Shown piece after piece: positions 4,986-6,456 of a stretch of 6,456 nt of DNA. Position numbers and translations under genes: made by a program. This DNA is from Opitutia bacterium UBA4506 (GTDB lineage Bacteria > Verrucomicrobiota > Verrucomicrobiia > Opitutales > Puniceicoccaceae), in contig DGMY01000010.1 of NCBI GenBank assembly GCA_002388665.1, forward strand, positions 1 to 6,456. Reading direction: 5' to 3'. The first letter of the stretch is position 1; every line of letters starts with the position of its first letter. The notes below the pieces were generated by a model. The model was not told the origin of the DNA, made no database searches, and worked only from the letters and a program-made list of their open reading frames with translations.

Positions 4986-5363
4986 ATGCCGAATCAACTT
5001 GCCAGATCGAAGAAAAGAAAAACGGTGGCTGAGCACGCCGCAGTCTTGGAGATGCTTGAGTTGGTTGCAGCGAAAGAGTCCAAGACTTCCACTGATTTGC
5101 TCCGGGAGGCGGCCCGCAGAATAATTCGTGAATATGCTCAGCAGGGAGAAGGTGCTGCCGAGCTATTCAAAGCGTTTCGAGCGTTTTCGCCCAAGTTGCC
5201 CGAGCATACCCACAAGCCGAGGGATCTTGTTCGTTTTAAAAAGGAAAGTCGCGAATACGATAACCTCGCACTGGACTTGGGATTCAAGCAAGTATCGGAC
5301 GTCCAAGAGTCTAACTCGATTCACAGTGAATCCGCCCCTCCAGTGTTGATGGGCCACCTTTAG
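4986..5363 (+). CDS. Ribbon-helix-helix-like small protein, putative antitoxin
   Basis: A 125-aa basic protein. No full-length family is recognised, but residues ~12-51 fit a CopG/Arc-like ribbon-helix-helix: a short strand (RKTVAEH), helix 1 (AAVLEMLELVAAKES), a turn, and helix 2 (STDLLREAARRIIREYAQQ). The spacing of hydrophobic residues and the turn KTSTDLLREA match the helix 1-turn-helix 2 pattern of this fold. The C-terminal ~70 residues are charged, polar and probably flexible, as expected for a toxin-wrapping tail. It starts 10 nt after a perfect palindrome and ends 6 nt before the nucleotidyltransferase gene, so the two form an operon. No Shine-Dalgarno sequence is visible. The role as DNA-binding antitoxin and repressor is inferred from fold and context; a simple transcription factor is the main alternative. 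Confidence 0.75.
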   Translation: MPNQLARSKKRKTVAEHAAVLEMLELVAAKESKTSTDLLREAARRIIREYAQQGEGAAELFKAFRAFSPKLPEHTHKPRDLVRFKKESREYDNLALDLGFKQVSDVQESNSIHSESAPPVLMGHL

Positions 5364-5369
5364 ACTTAC

Positions 5370-6110
5370 ATGAATCTTTCGGATGCAGAACCAAGACCTC
5401 CGGAAGATTTTACCCGCTTCCTGGCGACGAAGGATGTTCCCGTGGTGGTGGGAGGACAAGCCGTCAATCTATGGGCGATCTACTATCGGAGAGCGACCGA
5501 AGGACTGGAACCTTTTGTTTCGAGGGACGTCGACCTACTAGGTGACCGAAAGGTCTTGGAGGAGGTCGCCAAGCTTGCTGGTGTGAAGGCCAATTTCTTT
5601 CCCCCAAAACCTCCGAGCAATGAAGTTGGTTATGTCGTTCCGCCCGGTGGATCGGATGGTCCTCTTCTTATTGAGGTGTTGCGCTGGGTAAATGGCGTCA
5701 GCAATGAAGAATTGTTGAAGGATTCGGTCATCATGGGAGTCGGACCATCGAAGGTTCCGGTAAGGGTTTCATCGCCTGTTTACCTGTTGAAAGCGAAACT
5801 TGCGAATCTGGATTCGATCAGGCAAGAGGGCCGTCAAGATGCCAAGCATGTGAGAATACTGTGCCGGGTGATTCCGGTCTATCTCGACCAAATGATCAGG
5901 TCATTGAGAGACGGAGTCCGCACGGAGCGGGATGTGGTCAACATGTTAGGTGTATTGCTGGAAATCGTATCAAGTTTCAAATCCCGGGAGATATTCAAGC
6001 AACTCGGATTAGAGGCCGAAGATCTATTCCGCGGTTTGCCGACGAAAGATTACCCCAAGATAACAGGTTTTCGAAACCATCAACTTGCTCGGACATTTCC
6101 CCGGAGTTGA
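5370..6110 (+). CDS. Nucleotidyltransferase-fold protein, putative toxin (AbiEii/MNT-like)
   Basis: A 246-aa protein with the marks of the DNA polymerase beta-like nucleotidyltransferase superfamily. VPVVVGGQAVNLWA (23-36) gives the GG motif and its helix; SRDVDLLG (51-58) gives the paired metal-binding aspartates Asp53 and Asp55; LLIEVLRWVNG (99-109) offers Glu102 as the third acidic residue. SPVYLLKAKLANL (135-147), with Lys141 and Lys143, resembles the conserved Lys/Arg-rich helix of AbiEii- and MenT-type enzymes, and the rest is helical. All catalytic positions are present, so it looks active. Related toxins transfer nucleotides to tRNA ends or proteins, or use them in phage abortive infection. 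Here the upstream partner is a ribbon-helix-helix-like protein rather than the winged-helix AbiEi. The toxin role is inference; a housekeeping or resistance nucleotidyltransferase is possible. Confidence 0.8.
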   Translation: MNLSDAEPRPPEDFTRFLATKDVPVVVGGQAVNLWAIYYRRATEGLEPFVSRDVDLLGDRKVLEEVAKLAGVKANFFPPKPPSNEVGYVVPPGGSDGPLLIEVLRWVNGVSNEELLKDSVIMGVGPSKVPVRVSSPVYLLKAKLANLDSIRQEGRQDAKHVRILCRVIPVYLDQMIRSLRDGVRTERDVVNMLGVLLEIVSSFKSREIFKQLGLEAEDLFRGLPTKDYPKITGFRNHQLARTFPRS

Positions 6111-6129
6111 CCGAGTGCTCTCAGCTCGG
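6111..6129 (+). terminator. Weak hairpin after the nucleotidyltransferase stop
   Basis: CCGAG and CTCGG pair across a 9-nt loop directly after the TGA at 6108-6110. There is no T-run behind it (AATTACGTTTG follows), so it may slow or protect the transcript end but is a poor intrinsic terminator. Confidence 0.2.
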
Positions 6130-6173
6130 AATTACGTTTGTTCGGTATCGAATAGGGAGAATTTCAGGAGAAG

Positions 6174-6354
6174 GATTTCAGGACCCCCCATTGACTTTTT
6201 CGGGAAAGAACGGGTTGGATCCGGTTAGAAAATGTGAGATGGTATCGCCGCTAAGTTCCTAAATGACAATCGGTTGTCGCGGAATCGAGTGCCCCGTCGA
6301 CCGGCGTAGAAGTGTCGTCAATTATTTTTCTAAATCGATGGGTGTCCCCGATTG
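6174..6354. repeat. 181-bp inverted-end repeat, copy 2
   Basis: Aligns end to end with 3146-3327. The left end reads GATTTCAGGACCCCCCATTG and has lost part of the GGGACACCC motif; the right end reads AATCGATGGGTGTCCCCGAT. The inner hairpin GACAATCGGTTGTC is at 6265-6278, and the right half is the better conserved part. It closes the RHH-nucleotidyltransferase module downstream. Confidence 0.85.
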
Positions 6355-6362
6355 GGTGTCTT

Positions 6363-6456
6363 CTTCTACGCATTGGATGGAAAGGAGAACGGACTTTCCA
6401 GTCCGTCGCACGTCCTGCACAGCCCGCCGAGCATGGACGCAAGCGGGTAGGAAAAC
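6363..6456. repeat. Diverged hairpin-pair unit at the right edge
   Basis: CTTCTACGCATTGGATGG leads into GGAG (6384-6387) and the hairpin AACGGAC-TTTCCA-GTCCGT (6388-6406), then a diverged spacer and AGCGGGT-AGGAAA (6442-6454), where the window ends inside the second hairpin. The spacing from CATTGGATGG to the next hairpin is 70 bp, against 69 in the array at 4451-4680. The loops and stem cores are unchanged while the spacer has diverged considerably. Confidence 0.8.

Overview
The window is bacterial: compact same-strand genes with overlapping ends, one clear Shine-Dalgarno sequence, a toxin-antitoxin pair, and dense families of short palindromic intergenic repeats. The phylum cannot be settled from the sequence alone. 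The abundant repeats ending in GATGGGTGTCCC and the CTCCGTGAG-type intergenic repeats recall Verrucomicrobia/Opitutae-like or repeat-rich proteobacterial genomes, but that is an impression and not a result. All supported genes are on the + strand.

Positions 1-3062: after a repeat end at the left edge and a gene-poor leader comes a four- or five-gene cluster. It holds an uncertain small ORF (199-450), a DinB-superfamily protein (440-1045), a single-domain cupin (1091-1597), a LysR-type regulator (1587-2513) and a YhbS-like GNAT acetyltransferase (2514-3062). Genes overlap or abut (11-nt overlaps at 440 and 1587; TAG directly followed by ATG at 2514), so they look like an operon. A good sigma70-type promoter inside the cupin 3' end may add a separate, nearly leaderless lysR-GNAT transcript. 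The substrate or signal is unknown; a small-molecule response or detoxification role is a reasonable guess.

Positions 3146-4029: a 182-bp repeat bounded by inverted GGGACACCCAT ends is followed at once by a HigB/HigA-type toxin-antitoxin pair, with the toxin gene first and a 4-nt ATGA overlap.

Positions 4030-4912: nearly 900 bp without genes, filled by repeats in a nested order. These are a decayed left end, a 66-69 bp mini-element, a ~113-bp repeat, a 100-bp-period tandem array of paired inverted hairpins (BIME-like), then a second copy of the ~113-bp repeat, a second mini-element and a right-end fragment.

Positions 4961-6110: a perfect palindrome precedes a two-gene module, a ribbon-helix-helix-like small protein followed 6 nt later by a nucleotidyltransferase-fold protein with GG and DxD motifs. 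This resembles a type IV / AbiEii-MenT-like toxin-antitoxin arrangement but with an atypical partner gene, and is the best candidate for a poorly described system here.

Positions 6174-6456: a second 181-bp copy of the inverted-end repeat, joined to another, diverged hairpin-pair unit that runs off the right edge. Overall, each accessory module (gene cluster, higBA, RHH-nucleotidyltransferase) sits between ends of the same repeat family, giving a cassette-like layout.
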